A DNA stretch of 64,000 bases. Origin: Oscillospiraceae bacterium. GTDB lineage: Bacteria; Bacillota; Clostridia; Oscillospirales; Oscillospiraceae. The stretch spans positions 1 to 64,000 of the forward strand of contig CADCKQ010000001.1 in the NCBI GenBank assembly GCA_902802045.1, given 5' to 3'. Shown one piece after another: positions 44,833 through 53,185 of this stretch. Position 1 is the first letter of the stretch. Every line of letters begins with the position of its first letter. The notes below the pieces were generated by a model that worked only from the letters and a program-made list of their open reading frames with translations, searched no databases and had not been told where the DNA came from. Position numbers and translations under genes: made by a program.

Positions 44833-45634
44833 ACCAATAAAATGCTTTATCGTCGAAGGCGAAGACAGAGATTATCGATTTATCAGTGGCATGATTAGTA
44901 CTTTCTTCAAAGGGAAATATGAATCAGTTACTGTTTGTCTTCCTGCTGAACAAAATATATATATGCTATACAATAAGCTTAAAGAAGACAATTTCGAAAC
45001 TGACCTAATTGAATTGCTTCGAGAAGACAAAAATAACACTGCTGCAATTCGCGCATTAGAAGGTATCGAGCGGCAAAGGATTGATGAGATATATTTGTTT
45101 TTTGACTATGATATTCATCAGGATAACCTCCCAAGCGCTCAGAATCCTGTGGAAGTGCTAAAATCAATGCTGGAGTTTTATAGTAATGAAACTGAACATG
45201 GAAAACTGTACTTAAGCTATCCGATGGTTGAGGCGCTTTATGATTATCGAGATGGATACTGCGAAGCTGCTACGGATTGTTGGTTTCCTGTTAATGAGAT
45301 TGGTGATTACTATAAAATAAAGGCGGGACAATACGGGCATCATTCGAGTCGCCATATGCTTCGATATGAAGAATGGCGAGAAATCATTGCGGTTTTTGGG
45401 CTGAGAATTCAGTGCCTGTTTGGTGTTGACCGAATCAACCACACTTTCTTCAAAGACAATGTAACGACAACAGCTATTTTTGACCGACAAAAAGAGTTCT
45501 TACTACAAAAAAACGCTGTATTTGTACTTAGTGCAATTCCTGAGTTCTTGTTGGATTACTTTAGAAGTAGTTTTTGGAACTCTCATGTTAATCGCCATAG
45601 AAACAAGTATAACCACTGTCCTAAAAACAACTAA
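44825..45634 (+). CDS. TOPRIM-like effector of the ATPase module
   Basis: A 269-residue protein. The N-terminal CFIVEGEDRDY (Glu11) and EIYLFFDYDIH (Asp94, Asp96) fit the acidic triad of a TOPRIM fold, as in OLD nucleases, AbiLii and AriB. The rest is not recognised. It is coupled to the ATPase gene and followed by a strong terminator, so the pair is a self-contained operon. Nuclease activity is inferred. Confidence 0.65.
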   Translation: MDKPIKCFIVEGEDRDYRFISGMISTFFKGKYESVTVCLPAEQNIYMLYNKLKEDNFETDLIELLREDKNNTAAIRALEGIERQRIDEIYLFFDYDIHQDNLPSAQNPVEVLKSMLEFYSNETEHGKLYLSYPMVEALYDYRDGYCEAATDCWFPVNEIGDYYKIKAGQYGHHSSRHMLRYEEWREIIAVFGLRIQCLFGVDRINHTFFKDNVTTTAIFDRQKEFLLQKNAVFVLSAIPEFLLDYFRSSFWNSHVNRHRNKYNHCPKNN

Positions 45635-45644
45635 TCAGAAAAGG

Positions 45645-45690
45645 GCACCTGGAAACCACTCGAACTTACTGGTTTTCGGGTGCTTTTTTA
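45645..45690 (+). terminator. Terminator of the ATPase/TOPRIM operon
   Basis: A 13-bp stem GCACCTGGAAACC / GGTTTTCGGGTGC (two wobble pairs) followed by TTTTTTA, 10 bases past the TOPRIM stop. Confidence 0.85.
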
Positions 45691-45762
45691 CATTCAATAA
45701 GGAGAGTTTGTCCTTAAGATTAATTAATTCGGGTTCATAAATCGACGTGATGTCACATTTCA

Positions 45763-45784
45763 AAGTCCGTTTTTTGGACACCTT
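45763..45784. repeat. Direct repeat, right copy
   Basis: 22 bases, AAGTCCGTTTTTTGGACACC then TT; same orientation as the copy at 42959-42981. A possible footprint of the event that brought in the segment between them. Confidence 0.55.
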
Positions 45785-45909
45785 GACAGTATTTCTTGTA
45801 CCAAATGAATAGGTGTAATCTACAGGCACAACTTTTACGTTCGGTTTGACCTGAGAAATCAAATCCGCCATTGAATCAACCATAATGAGGGATACTCTCT
45901 GCTAAAGAA

Positions 45910-47667
45910 TTAGGATATGTTGATAGGAATCAGATATTTCCTTTTGAAATAAGCAAACAACTGGAAAAAGTCTTTATCTGAATCTCTGAAAAAACGCTGG
46001 TTTTCGTGGATGTTCATGTTATGTTCGATCGTATCGAGAACAGAGCCCGATATATTGGAACAGTGATCAGACACCCGCTCCAGATTCGTAAGCAGATCTG
46101 ACCACACGAATCCGGCCGCGACCGAACAATCACCTTTTTGAAGGCGAAGAATATGACGGGTTCGCAATTCTTCTTTCAGCACGTCAATGACCTGTTCAAG
46201 AGGCTCCGTTTTTTGTGCCGCTTCATAATCATTTTTTGAGAACGCTTGATAGGCCAGCTCAAGAATTTCAATGACGGCCGAGCTGATGATCGTATATTCC
46301 TCTGTAGCCTGGCTGGAAAAACTGACCCCTTTTTGCACCAGTTCCTCCGCGGATTCCAGAATGTTGACTGCATGGTCGGCAATACGCTCATAGTCGCCGA
46401 TCAGCTTCATATACTCGGTCGCCTTCACACTTTCCTCATCGCTGAGGTGTCGGGACGTCAGTTTTAACAGGTACGTTCCGAGAATATCCTCAAAATGATC
46501 GGTTTCATCTTCTGCTTTCCGAATGCTCCCCGCCGTTTCTTCGTCGTATTTCAGTATGCAGTTCACGCTGGACTTCAGCGCGTTGATCGCGGCAATCGCC
46601 ATATGGTCAAGAACCTGTTCGCACTGACCAAGCGCAAGCGAAGGGCTTCCGAGCAGGCGCTCGTCAAGCTCATTTGCCTTTTCGGGCGTCTCCGCGTCAG
46701 GGATGATCCTGCAAACCATCTTTTCAAACGCCTCACTGAGAGGGAACATCAGGAGCGTACAAAGAATATTAAAAACAGAGTGGAACACCGCGATTCCCAT
46801 CAGGCTCGCCGATTTTGTCAGGAGCGTTGGGGCAATAGTCGCTTTCACAATGCAGAAAACCGTCAGCCAGACCGCCGCGCCGATGACATTGAAGCTGAGG
46901 TGTACAAGAGCGGCACGTTTCGCATTCTTGCTCGTGCCGACGGAGGAGATCAGCGCCGTAACGCATGTGCCGATGTTCTGACCCATGATGATCGGAACAG
47001 CTGCACCGTAAGTGACAGCTCCGGTCGAGGCAAGCGCCTGCAAAATGCCCACGGACGCAGAACTTGACTGTATGACTGCAGTGAGAATCGCACCGGCAAG
47101 AACGCCGAGAATCGGATTCGTGAAAGCAAGGAACATCTGCTGAAATTCAGGCACATTCCGAAGTCCCGAAACAGCGCCGGACATGGTTTCCATGCCAAAC
47201 ATCAGCGTAGTAAAGCCAAGCAGTATCAATCCCGTATCTTTTCGCTTGCTGCTCTTCGACATCATATAGAAAATAATGCCAATCAATGCAAGGATCGGCG
47301 TAAATGACGAAGGCTTCAACATGCTGACCAAGAAATTCTTACTATCTATTCCCGCGAGGCTCAAAATCCATGCGGTTACAGTAGTACCGATATTCGCGCC
47401 CATGATGACATTGATCGACTGCTTGAGCGTCATGAGCCCTGAGTTCACGAAGCCAACTACCATCACCGTTGTTGCCGACGAACTCTGGATCACGGCAGTC
47501 ACGGCGAGACCGGTAAATAGCCCTGCAAATTTATTTGTTGTTAACCGGCCAAGAAGCAATTTCAGTCCGTTCCCCGCGCGTCTTTCCAAGGCCTGTCCCA
47601 TCAGCGTCATACCGAACAGGAACAGGCATAAGCCGCCGATCAAATCTAATCCGTCAAAAAAATCCAT
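45910..47667 (-). CDS. Na+/phosphate cotransporter with PhoU-like C-terminal domain
   Basis: A 585-residue NptA-like protein. Two inverted repeats carry the diagnostic QSSSATT and QSSSASV motifs with GANIGTTVT and GQNIGTCVT. The last 250 residues are PhoU-like helices (LIGDYERIADHAVNI, LTNLERVSDHCSNI). It is preceded by a PHO-box-like repeat and follows the PhoP/PhoR/HD operon in the same orientation, so phosphate control is likely. Confidence 0.92.
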   Translation of the reverse strand: MDFFDGLDLIGGLCLFLFGMTLMGQALERRAGNGLKLLLGRLTTNKFAGLFTGLAVTAVIQSSSATTVMVVGFVNSGLMTLKQSINVIMGANIGTTVTAWILSLAGIDSKNFLVSMLKPSSFTPILALIGIIFYMMSKSSKRKDTGLILLGFTTLMFGMETMSGAVSGLRNVPEFQQMFLAFTNPILGVLAGAILTAVIQSSSASVGILQALASTGAVTYGAAVPIIMGQNIGTCVTALISSVGTSKNAKRAALVHLSFNVIGAAVWLTVFCIVKATIAPTLLTKSASLMGIAVFHSVFNILCTLLMFPLSEAFEKMVCRIIPDAETPEKANELDERLLGSPSLALGQCEQVLDHMAIAAINALKSSVNCILKYDEETAGSIRKAEDETDHFEDILGTYLLKLTSRHLSDEESVKATEYMKLIGDYERIADHAVNILESAEELVQKGVSFSSQATEEYTIISSAVIEILELAYQAFSKNDYEAAQKTEPLEQVIDVLKEELRTRHILRLQKGDCSVAAGFVWSDLLTNLERVSDHCSNISGSVLDTIEHNMNIHENQRFFRDSDKDFFQLFAYFKRKYLIPINIS

Positions 47668-47740
47668 AAAACTGTCTCCGTTCTTGTTTCTGTTGCAAGA
47701 TCAGAGTAGCGGCCAAACATCAAATGTTCTATCAGGCTCC

Positions 47741-47757
47741 TGTAAAATCCGTGTAAA
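47741..47757 (-). promoter_or_regulatory. PHO-box-like direct repeat upstream of the Na/Pi cotransporter
   Basis: On the minus strand, TTTACA-CGGAT-TTTACA: two hexamers 11 bases apart, about 75 bases before the start codon. The same 11-base-spaced pair lies before phoP. It fits the TT(A/T)ACA repeats bound by PhoP in Firmicutes. Confidence 0.6.
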
Positions 47758-47765
47758 GCAGAGAA

Positions 47766-47790
47766 CGAAAAACAGAGGCCGAAGCCCCTG
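47766..47790 (-). terminator. Terminator of the phoP-phoR-HD operon
   Basis: On the minus strand, CAGGGGC-TTCG-GCCTCTG followed by TTTTTCG; a 7-bp stem with a UUCG-type tetraloop, 15 bases past the HD gene stop. Confidence 0.8.
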
Positions 47791-47804
47791 CAAATCTTGT
47801 ATCA

Positions 47805-48461
47805 TTATATGAGCTGCTGCTCGTTGATGATCAGTTTGAACTGAAGCCCCAGCTTTTCTGCTGCCTTACGACAAAGGATCATGCGTTGCAGGAATATCTC
47901 AAAAAAGTCCATCACAGATCCATAGCGTGTGTCGATGGTCAGTTTTAATTTGATGATCGTTTGGGCCTTGTTGATTTTCAGCTCTGCTTTCGTGACGGAG
48001 TAATTCACGCGGTCATGAATATCGAAAGAAGATTCGTCCTGGTTTCGCACGCGGTTGCGGCGTACATCGCTTTTGTCGGCAAGGATAAGTGCGGCTGCAA
48101 GTGGACTGACCGTTACACCTGTCCCTTCATCGTGGTTTCCGATTGCGGTAACGATTGTTCCTATCTCTTCCGGCAAGAGATCCAGATGATCTAGGATTCG
48201 GAACGCGATGATTGCTCCGGATTGGCTGTGTTCCTCTCGGTTGACAAGATTTCCGATATCATGAAGATACCCTGCAATTTTTGCAAGTTCGACCATCCGT
48301 TCATCATAGCCGAGTGTTTGCAAAATGTATCCTGCTTTTTCAGCCACCATGGTGCAATGGGCAAAGCTATGCTCTGTAAATCCAAGAGCAGACAGGGAGA
48401 GATCCGCTTGGTTGATATAGGTGTTGACCTCGTGGTTTTTCCTGATTTCCTCGTACGTCAT
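47805..48461 (-). CDS. HD-domain phosphohydrolase
   Basis: A 218-residue protein with the HD signature: His in EHSFAHCTMVAEKAGY, the paired YLHDIGNLVNREEHS, and later NHDEGTG and ADKSDVRRNRV. HD proteins hydrolyse phosphate esters of nucleotides. Its start overlaps the end of phoR by 4 bases, tying it to the phosphate regulon. Substrate unknown. Confidence 0.85.
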   Translation of the reverse strand: MTYEEIRKNHEVNTYINQADLSLSALGFTEHSFAHCTMVAEKAGYILQTLGYDERMVELAKIAGYLHDIGNLVNREEHSQSGAIIAFRILDHLDLLPEEIGTIVTAIGNHDEGTGVTVSPLAAALILADKSDVRRNRVRNQDESSFDIHDRVNYSVTKAELKINKAQTIIKLKLTIDTRYGSVMDFFEIFLQRMILCRKAAEKLGLQFKLIINEQQLI

Positions 48462-49819
48462 GATCTTCCTTTTTCTGGCGTGTTCGGCAAAGTGACGATG
48501 AACTCCGTGCCTTCACCGACGACGCTGTTGACGCTTATTGTTCCGTTGTGAATCATTACGGCGTGCTTTACGATGGAAAGGCCAAGCCCGGTGCCGCCGA
48601 CTTCTTTGCTACGGCTTTTATCCACGCGGTAAAAGCGCTCGAATACTCTCTCCCGATTTTCTGCAGGAATGCCAATACCGGTATCTTTCACAGACAAAAC
48701 CGTTTCATATTTGGACGGAAATACGCTGACGCTTACGCTACCTCCAGCGTGATTATACTTGATTGCGTTGTCACAAAGATTGTAGACGATGCTGTACAGT
48801 GTCTGGGGAATACCCCACAGCGGAGCATTTGTTCCTTCCAGATGGAGAGTAATGTCTAGTGCCGATGCAGTCGTGTCCAGACTGTCGATTGCGTTTTCGG
48901 CAATACGGTACAGGTCACAGTCTTCCCATTGCAGCTCTGTTCCGCCGTGATCGAGCTCTGTCAGATCGATAATATCTCCGACAAGTTTCGTCATGCGGGA
49001 TGCTTCGCCGCGAATCTTCGCTGCGAATGGCTTAATGTCTTCCGCTTTGACCATTCCGTTTTCGAGGAGCTCTGCATACCCGGAAATCGCGTGCAGAGGT
49101 GTTTTCAGCTCGTGAGATACATTCGCGGTAAACTCCTGGCGGATCAGGGCGGTTTTTTCAATCTGCGCCTGGTCTTTTTTTAGCTGGCTGCGCTGCGCCG
49201 CAATATGCCTCAGCAGCGGTTCGATCTCATGATAGTTTTCTTTCCCATAATACTGTTCCGGTTTATCCAGATTGATCTCATTGATGGGCTTAACGATTTT
49301 CTTGGCAAGCCGTGAGGCCAGCAAGAAGGTCAGGACAAGCGCGATCAGAATGACAATGCAGATCGGCTGCGCAAATCCGAGGATCAGCGTCCAGACCGCC
49401 AACTGCATCATGGAAAGCCTGAGGACAGACCCGTCGGGAAGGCGCTTCGCAGCATATAACTGCTTGTCCGAAAGCGTACTGGAATAGCGCGTGGATTCAC
49501 CATACCCTTCGTTCAGCGCCTGTTTGACTTCTTCACGTTCCAAATGATTCTCCATGGTGCTTGGATTTGCTTCGCTGTCAAACAGAACGGTACCATCGGC
49601 ACTGATCCAGGTCATGCGATAGTCTTCGGTATTCAGGTTTTCAAAATAGCGTTCCCCGGATTGCGCGACGCCTTGTGCGGCAAGCTCGGTTTCGACTTTC
49701 AGCTGATTCTTTTGAAGGGATGAAAAATAGTTGTAGGTGATGCCCATGATGAAAACAAGGGACGCAAGAAACACCGATAACGCAACGATCCAGATACCTT
49801 TGAAAATTTTTCTGCTCAT
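48458..49819 (-). CDS. PhoR-like phosphate sensor histidine kinase
   Basis: A 453-residue kinase. Helix at about 9-30, extracytoplasmic region, second helix at about 143-168, then HisKA with His236 (TANVSHELKTPL) and HATPase (NLCDNAIKYN, GTGLGLSIVKH). It overlaps the response regulator by 4 bases. PhoR rather than another kinase is inferred from the neighbouring Na/Pi cotransporter and PHO-like boxes. Confidence 0.88.
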   Translation of the reverse strand: MSRKIFKGIWIVALSVFLASLVFIMGITYNYFSSLQKNQLKVETELAAQGVAQSGERYFENLNTEDYRMTWISADGTVLFDSEANPSTMENHLEREEVKQALNEGYGESTRYSSTLSDKQLYAAKRLPDGSVLRLSMMQLAVWTLILGFAQPICIVILIALVLTFLLASRLAKKIVKPINEINLDKPEQYYGKENYHEIEPLLRHIAAQRSQLKKDQAQIEKTALIRQEFTANVSHELKTPLHAISGYAELLENGMVKAEDIKPFAAKIRGEASRMTKLVGDIIDLTELDHGGTELQWEDCDLYRIAENAIDSLDTTASALDITLHLEGTNAPLWGIPQTLYSIVYNLCDNAIKYNHAGGSVSVSVFPSKYETVLSVKDTGIGIPAENRERVFERFYRVDKSRSKEVGGTGLGLSIVKHAVMIHNGTISVNSVVGEGTEFIVTLPNTPEKGRS

Positions 49820-50487
49820 TTCTTTAACCCCATTCTGTATCCGACGCCGCGCACCGTTTCAATCAGATTCCCTGCTTGAGCAAGTTTCGTCCGAAGCGTG
49901 CCGATGTGGACATCAACTGTCCTTGTTTCGCCGATAAAGGCATTTCCCCAAATCTCGGATAAAAGAACTTCTCTTGTAAAGACTCGGTCGGGGTTTTCCA
50001 TGAAGAGCTTTAACAACTCATACTCTTTCAGGGTCAAAGAAACCGGCGCCCCATATACAGTAACCGTGTGTCTGCTTTTGTCCATAGAAATTCCGCCGCA
50101 GGCAAGTACCTCTGCCTGCTTCGGCGTTGCTCTCCTTAGTACAGCTTTGATCCGGGAAACCATTTCCATCATGCCGAAGGGCTTGACAAGGTAATCATCC
50201 GCGCCGCTGTCCAGCCCAACGACCTTGTCGTATTCGCTGTCTTTCGCCGTAGCCATGATAACGGGAATATCCGCAGTCATAGGAGACGAGCGCAGCGTTT
50301 TCAGGATCGTCAATCCGTCCTCTCCGGGAAGCATAACATCCAACAGGATAAGCTCCGGCTTCTGCTCTTTCATTGCAGGCCAGAAATCGCTTGCGCTTTC
50401 AAATCCCCTTGCGTCAAACCCGGATGCTTTCAGCGTATATACCATCAAATCACGGATGGTGCTTTCATCTTCGACGCAGTAAATCAT
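49816..50487 (-). CDS. PhoP/PhoB-like response regulator
   Basis: A 223-residue OmpR-type regulator with VEDES (5-9), phospho-acceptor Asp50 (LLDVMLPGEDG) and a C-terminal winged helix (SEIWGNAFIGETRTVDVHIGTLRTKL). The start at 50487 (MIYCVEDES) has AAGGAGG 7 bases upstream. The longer frame would run through the promoter. First gene of phoP-phoR-HD. Confidence 0.9.
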   Translation of the reverse strand: MIYCVEDESTIRDLMVYTLKASGFDARGFESASDFWPAMKEQKPELILLDVMLPGEDGLTILKTLRSSPMTADIPVIMATAKDSEYDKVVGLDSGADDYLVKPFGMMEMVSRIKAVLRRATPKQAEVLACGGISMDKSRHTVTVYGAPVSLTLKEYELLKLFMENPDRVFTREVLLSEIWGNAFIGETRTVDVHIGTLRTKLAQAGNLIETVRGVGYRMGLKK

Positions 50488-50511
50488 CAGGAAACCTCCT
50501 TTTTCGCTTTC

Positions 50512-50540
50512 AATATAGACCGGCATTGTAAACCTTGTAA
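50512..50540 (-). promoter_or_regulatory. Promoter of the phoP-like operon
   Basis: TTACAA (50535-50540), 17 bases, TATATT (50512-50517). The weak -35 box is abutted by PHO-box-like repeats, as expected for an activated promoter. Confidence 0.6.
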
Positions 50541-50566
50541 CCGCAGTAATGTAAAAATAACGTAAA
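50527..50566 (-). promoter_or_regulatory. PHO-box-like repeats upstream of phoP
   Basis: Four hexamers on the minus strand: TTTACG (50561-50566) and TTTACA (50550-50555), 11 bases apart, then GTTACA (50536-50541) and TTTACA (50527-50532). They cover and precede the -35 box, suggesting autoregulation by PhoP. Confidence 0.6.
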
Positions 50567-50711
50567 GTGCGAGCTGTTCTTATATACATTATAATCGAGG
50601 CTTATATTCAAATGTCTCCTTTCTGAGGTCCCTCACTTAAATAAAAAAGATCCGGAGAAAAAAGGTTACAGTGAAGAAGAAAAACATTATAACACGTGAC
50701 TGCAAACAAAC

Positions 50712-50743
50712 AGAGCCTGCCGCTCTATTGAGAGGCAAGCTCT
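50712..50743 (-). terminator. Imperfect terminator-like hairpin
   Basis: AGAGC-TTGCC-TCTC pairs imperfectly with GAGCGGCAGGCTCT on the minus strand, followed by GTTTGTTTG. It could end transcripts from the GNAT gene at 51.1 kb. The rest of 50.6-51.1 kb has no gene, only GC-rich short repeats (TGCCGC type) and the paired GGTAGT motifs. Confidence 0.45.
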
Positions 50744-50977
50744 AATCGAACATATCTTCTTTTCAGTCTGCTGGACGGTAGTAAAACGGTAGTCAGCTGC
50801 TACTGCCGTTGCCACAGTTTGCCGCGTTTTATCGCAATCTATTTCAATCTGATCCGGGCAGGGGACTCCTGCCGTGGCACACAAAAAGTATCTTTGTCAA
50901 ATGCGATCAGCCTCCTGAAAAGCCGTATTCTGCCGCAGTTTGCCGCGATTTGCCGGGCAGAAAAAGTTGTTAATAAA

Positions 50978-51106
50978 CTGTGACTCTGTCATGGAAAAAG
51001 CAAAATACGGCAAAATGCGGCAAGTCAATGCCGTCAATGGTAGTCAAATGGTAGTAAAAATCGAGGGTGTTAACTACCGTCGAAAGCAGGTGGTGAAGAG
51101 AGATAA
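50978..51106. repeat. Repeat A, copy 1 (3' side of GNAT gene 1)
   Basis: About 130 bases beginning CTGTGACTCTGTCATGG and containing GGTAGTCAAATGGTAGTAAA and later ACTACCGTCGA. A second copy lies at 54158-54280, with one 10-base deletion and scattered changes. Each copy lies directly past the stop of a GNAT gene. The central paired motif also occurs next to the integrase remnant. Confidence 0.75.
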
Positions 51107-51114
51107 AACGCTAA

Positions 51115-51612
51115 TTACCTGTCCCATTCGTATGCCAACTTCGGGCCTCCATCAAATTGGATCAGGCCGCAATATGCGAATCCTTCCCTGTCGAGTATGT
51201 GCTGCATCACTTTGTTTTCTTCCTGGGTATCCACACGGATTGCGTAAATATGATTCACCAGACAATAATCCTTGATGAGCCGAAAAGCCTCGCGAGACAA
51301 ACCACCGCCTCTGGCTTTACTGCTGAACGCCATTCGATGCACCACCGCATAAGGCTTATCTGTTTTCCACGCTCCATCAATATTGTTATATGCAGGTTCA
51401 TTTCCGAAAACCATGCAGCAGTAGCCAACGACTTCATTGTTCTTCACAAACGCATACCCGATGTTTTGAGCAATATCGTCGAGGATGGTCTGTTCAGTGG
51501 GATAATCCGGATGCCATTGTTCAAACCCTAAAGCTTTGTGGTAGGCTCTCGCATCTTCGATACATTGGTAGCAGGCTTTCGCTTCATTTCGATTAGCCAA
51601 TCTCATTTCCAT
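51115..51612 (-). CDS. GNAT family N-acetyltransferase 1
   Basis: A 165-residue acetyltransferase (GNAT fold). Typical parts are YAFVKNNEVVGYCCMVFG, AVVHRMAFSSKARGGGLSREAFRLIKDYC (the acetyl-CoA loop) and IYAIRVDTQEENKVMQHILDREGFAYCG. The start at 51612 has GGAG 9 bases upstream; two nearby ATGs and an upstream TTG are alternatives. Flanked by repeats A and B, like GNAT 2. Substrate unknown. Confidence 0.85.
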   Translation of the reverse strand: MEMRLANRNEAKACYQCIEDARAYHKALGFEQWHPDYPTEQTILDDIAQNIGYAFVKNNEVVGYCCMVFGNEPAYNNIDGAWKTDKPYAVVHRMAFSSKARGGGLSREAFRLIKDYCLVNHIYAIRVDTQEENKVMQHILDREGFAYCGLIQFDGGPKLAYEWDR

Positions 51613-51676
51613 TTCCATAATCTCCGTTGATCCCAATTTACCGATATTCCAGCCACATCCGCAAAATTAAGTAGTT

Positions 51677-51746
51677 TATTATACACCATCACCACGGATT
51701 TTTCACTATAAAAAAACGGCACTCTGCTGCGGCAGAGTGCCTTGCT
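51677..51746 (-). repeat. Repeat B, copy 1, containing a terminator
   Basis: TATTATACACCATCACCACGG, then CACTATAAAAAAACGGCACTCTGC and its inverted arm (51718-51727 / 51732-51741). On the minus strand the hairpin is followed by GTTTTTTTATAG, so it terminates the anti-sigma gene. It also lies 5' of GNAT gene 1. Copies at 53020 and 54916. Confidence 0.8.
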
Positions 51747-51765
51747 GACTTTGTGGTTAAACGGC

Positions 51766-52386
51766 TTAAAAATCAAAGCCAAGTTCTTCTTTGGCTTTAT
51801 CCAGCCAGGGAGCAGTATTGCCATTTGTGCGGGCAACATATCCGGCAGTCCATTCGCTCTCAGATGGATGAAGGTATTCCGCAAAACCATAGTGCTCCAA
51901 TTCAGGTCCGTTTTTCCCGATGATCCAATAGTGCAGAACATTCTCTTCATCAGTAAACTGATAAATATAGGGTTCCGTCTCCGATACCTGATCCGTGATG
52001 TCAATATGCTCGTCGTTGACAATAAAGTACATGCGTCCATTCTCAACGCTTACAGGCTCTGTGAGATCGTCCGTGTGCACGTAGACGGTATTTTCGATGC
52101 CGCCCGCTGTCTTCTCGGAACGGATCTCCATATTTCCTCCCCAGCCAAAGATTGCCTGTCCTGCAGAATATGCTACAATTCCGAGGGACAGCATCAGCGC
52201 AGCCGCCAGAGCCAGCGTAAGGATGCGTTTTCTTACTGTATGCCGCGGTTTATACTGTGTTTCGGTCTGTTCAATCTTCATTTCTGTCAGCTCCTTGATT
52301 TTCATCGCGGAGACGACATCTGTTTCTTCCATCGGAACGGAACTGTCCTCGTATCCGTTCAGCAATTCATGAATTCTGATTTCCAT
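51766..52386 (-). CDS. Anti-sigma factor-like membrane protein
   Basis: A 206-residue protein with a cytoplasmic N-terminal part (about 1-52), one membrane helix (LTLALAAALMLSLGIVAY, about 55-73) and an extracytoplasmic domain. It starts 15 bases after the ECF sigma gene, with AGGAGG upstream. Layout and neighbour indicate it holds the sigma factor at the membrane. The sensing domain is not recognised. Confidence 0.7.
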   Translation of the reverse strand: MEIRIHELLNGYEDSSVPMEETDVVSAMKIKELTEMKIEQTETQYKPRHTVRKRILTLALAAALMLSLGIVAYSAGQAIFGWGGNMEIRSEKTAGGIENTVYVHTDDLTEPVSVENGRMYFIVNDEHIDITDQVSETEPYIYQFTDEENVLHYWIIGKNGPELEHYGFAEYLHPSESEWTAGYVARTNGNTAPWLDKAKEELGFDF

Positions 52387-52401
52387 TTCAGCCGCCTCCT
52401 G

Positions 52402-52914
52402 TCACGGTTCCAATCCGGTAAGATACTGACGAAGCTTTTCCCGTCCACGCTTGAGTCGGGTTTTGATTGTGGATGGATTCATTTTCATCTTTTCAGCAAT
52501 CACAGCGACGCTTTGACAATAGTAATAATGACGGAGAAAGATTTCCTGGTCCGGCTGCGTCATCGAAAGCACTGCTTCCCGTACCCGCCGATCCCGTTGC
52601 TCCTGATCAAGTTTTTCAATTAGAGACTCTTCTTCAACAAACAGAACATCTTCCTCCAGAGGCAGTTCCTGCGTCTTCTCACGAAGCTTCCGCAGCGCGA
52701 GGCTTCGTGCCACGCGGCTTAAATACCCTTTGAGATTTAAAGGAAGAAGACCCTCCGCGCTTTTCCAGAAGGTGACAAACACATCGGCGGTAACTTCTTC
52801 CACGTCCTCACGACTCATGCAGTCCTGCAGAATGCTGTTTACGATAGTTCCTACATAGTTGCCATATCTATCAATGAACCATCCCAGCGCCTGTTGATCT
52901 CCTGACTGTATCAC
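52402..52914 (-). CDS. ECF-type RNA polymerase sigma factor
   Basis: A 170-residue sigma factor with region 2 (DRYGNYVGTIVNSILQDCMSREDVEEVTADVFVTFWKSAE) and region 4 (LSMTQPDQEIFLRHYYYCQSVAVIAEKMKMNPSTIKTRLKRGREKL). The GTG start is forced by an in-frame stop just upstream and lacks a clear ribosome site. First gene of the sigma/anti-sigma pair; targets unknown. Confidence 0.85.
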   Translation of the reverse strand: MIQSGDQQALGWFIDRYGNYVGTIVNSILQDCMSREDVEEVTADVFVTFWKSAEGLLPLNLKGYLSRVARSLALRKLREKTQELPLEEDVLFVEEESLIEKLDQEQRDRRVREAVLSMTQPDQEIFLRHYYYCQSVAVIAEKMKMNPSTIKTRLKRGREKLRQYLTGLEP

Positions 52915-53019
52915 TTATAATAGTCCAATTTTAGGCTGAATGGTTTCATTATTTGAAAACTTTTTTTCAGAGGACACCGTCACACGCGTGGCATACAAGT
53001 ATGACACACATAGTACCCA

Positions 53020-53062
53020 CTATAAAAAAACGGCACTCTGCAGCTCGCAGAGTGCCTTGCTG
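53020..53062 (-). repeat. Repeat B, copy 2, containing a terminator
   Basis: CACTATAAAAAAACGGCACTCTGC with the inverted arm (53032-53041 / 53047-53056) and CTTGCTGG after it. Terminates the lipoprotein gene at 53.2 kb. Shorter homology than copies 1 and 3. Confidence 0.75.
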
Positions 53063-53185
53063 GTTTTGTCGCTGTTTTCAGACCGCGTTGAAAAGTTTCT
53101 GTGAGTCCTTCGTTTTGCCCGCAATCTTCTCCTGCTCCCTGCGGGCAAGACGCACCCAGATAGAGCGCGCACATGCTATCCATAC

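Larger units (their letters stand above)
45635..45883 (-). pseudogene. Unrecognised gene fragment antisense to the defence operon terminator
   Basis: An open frame of 82 codons. The part read as VPVDYTYSFGTRNTVKVSKKR looks protein-like, but there is no ribosome site. The last 20 codons run through the terminator of the opposite operon. The repeat at 45763 lies inside it. Most likely the stump of a gene cut by the insertion of the defence pair. Confidence 0.3.

Noticed and set aside
50687..50884. 65-codon minus-strand ORF
   Set aside because: It runs through repeat DNA and a terminator-like hairpin, has no recognisable protein features and no convincing ribosome site.
51603..52046. 147-codon minus-strand frame overlapping the anti-sigma gene
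   Set aside because: It overlaps the clearly protein-like anti-sigma frame and the terminator in repeat B, so it is a shadow.
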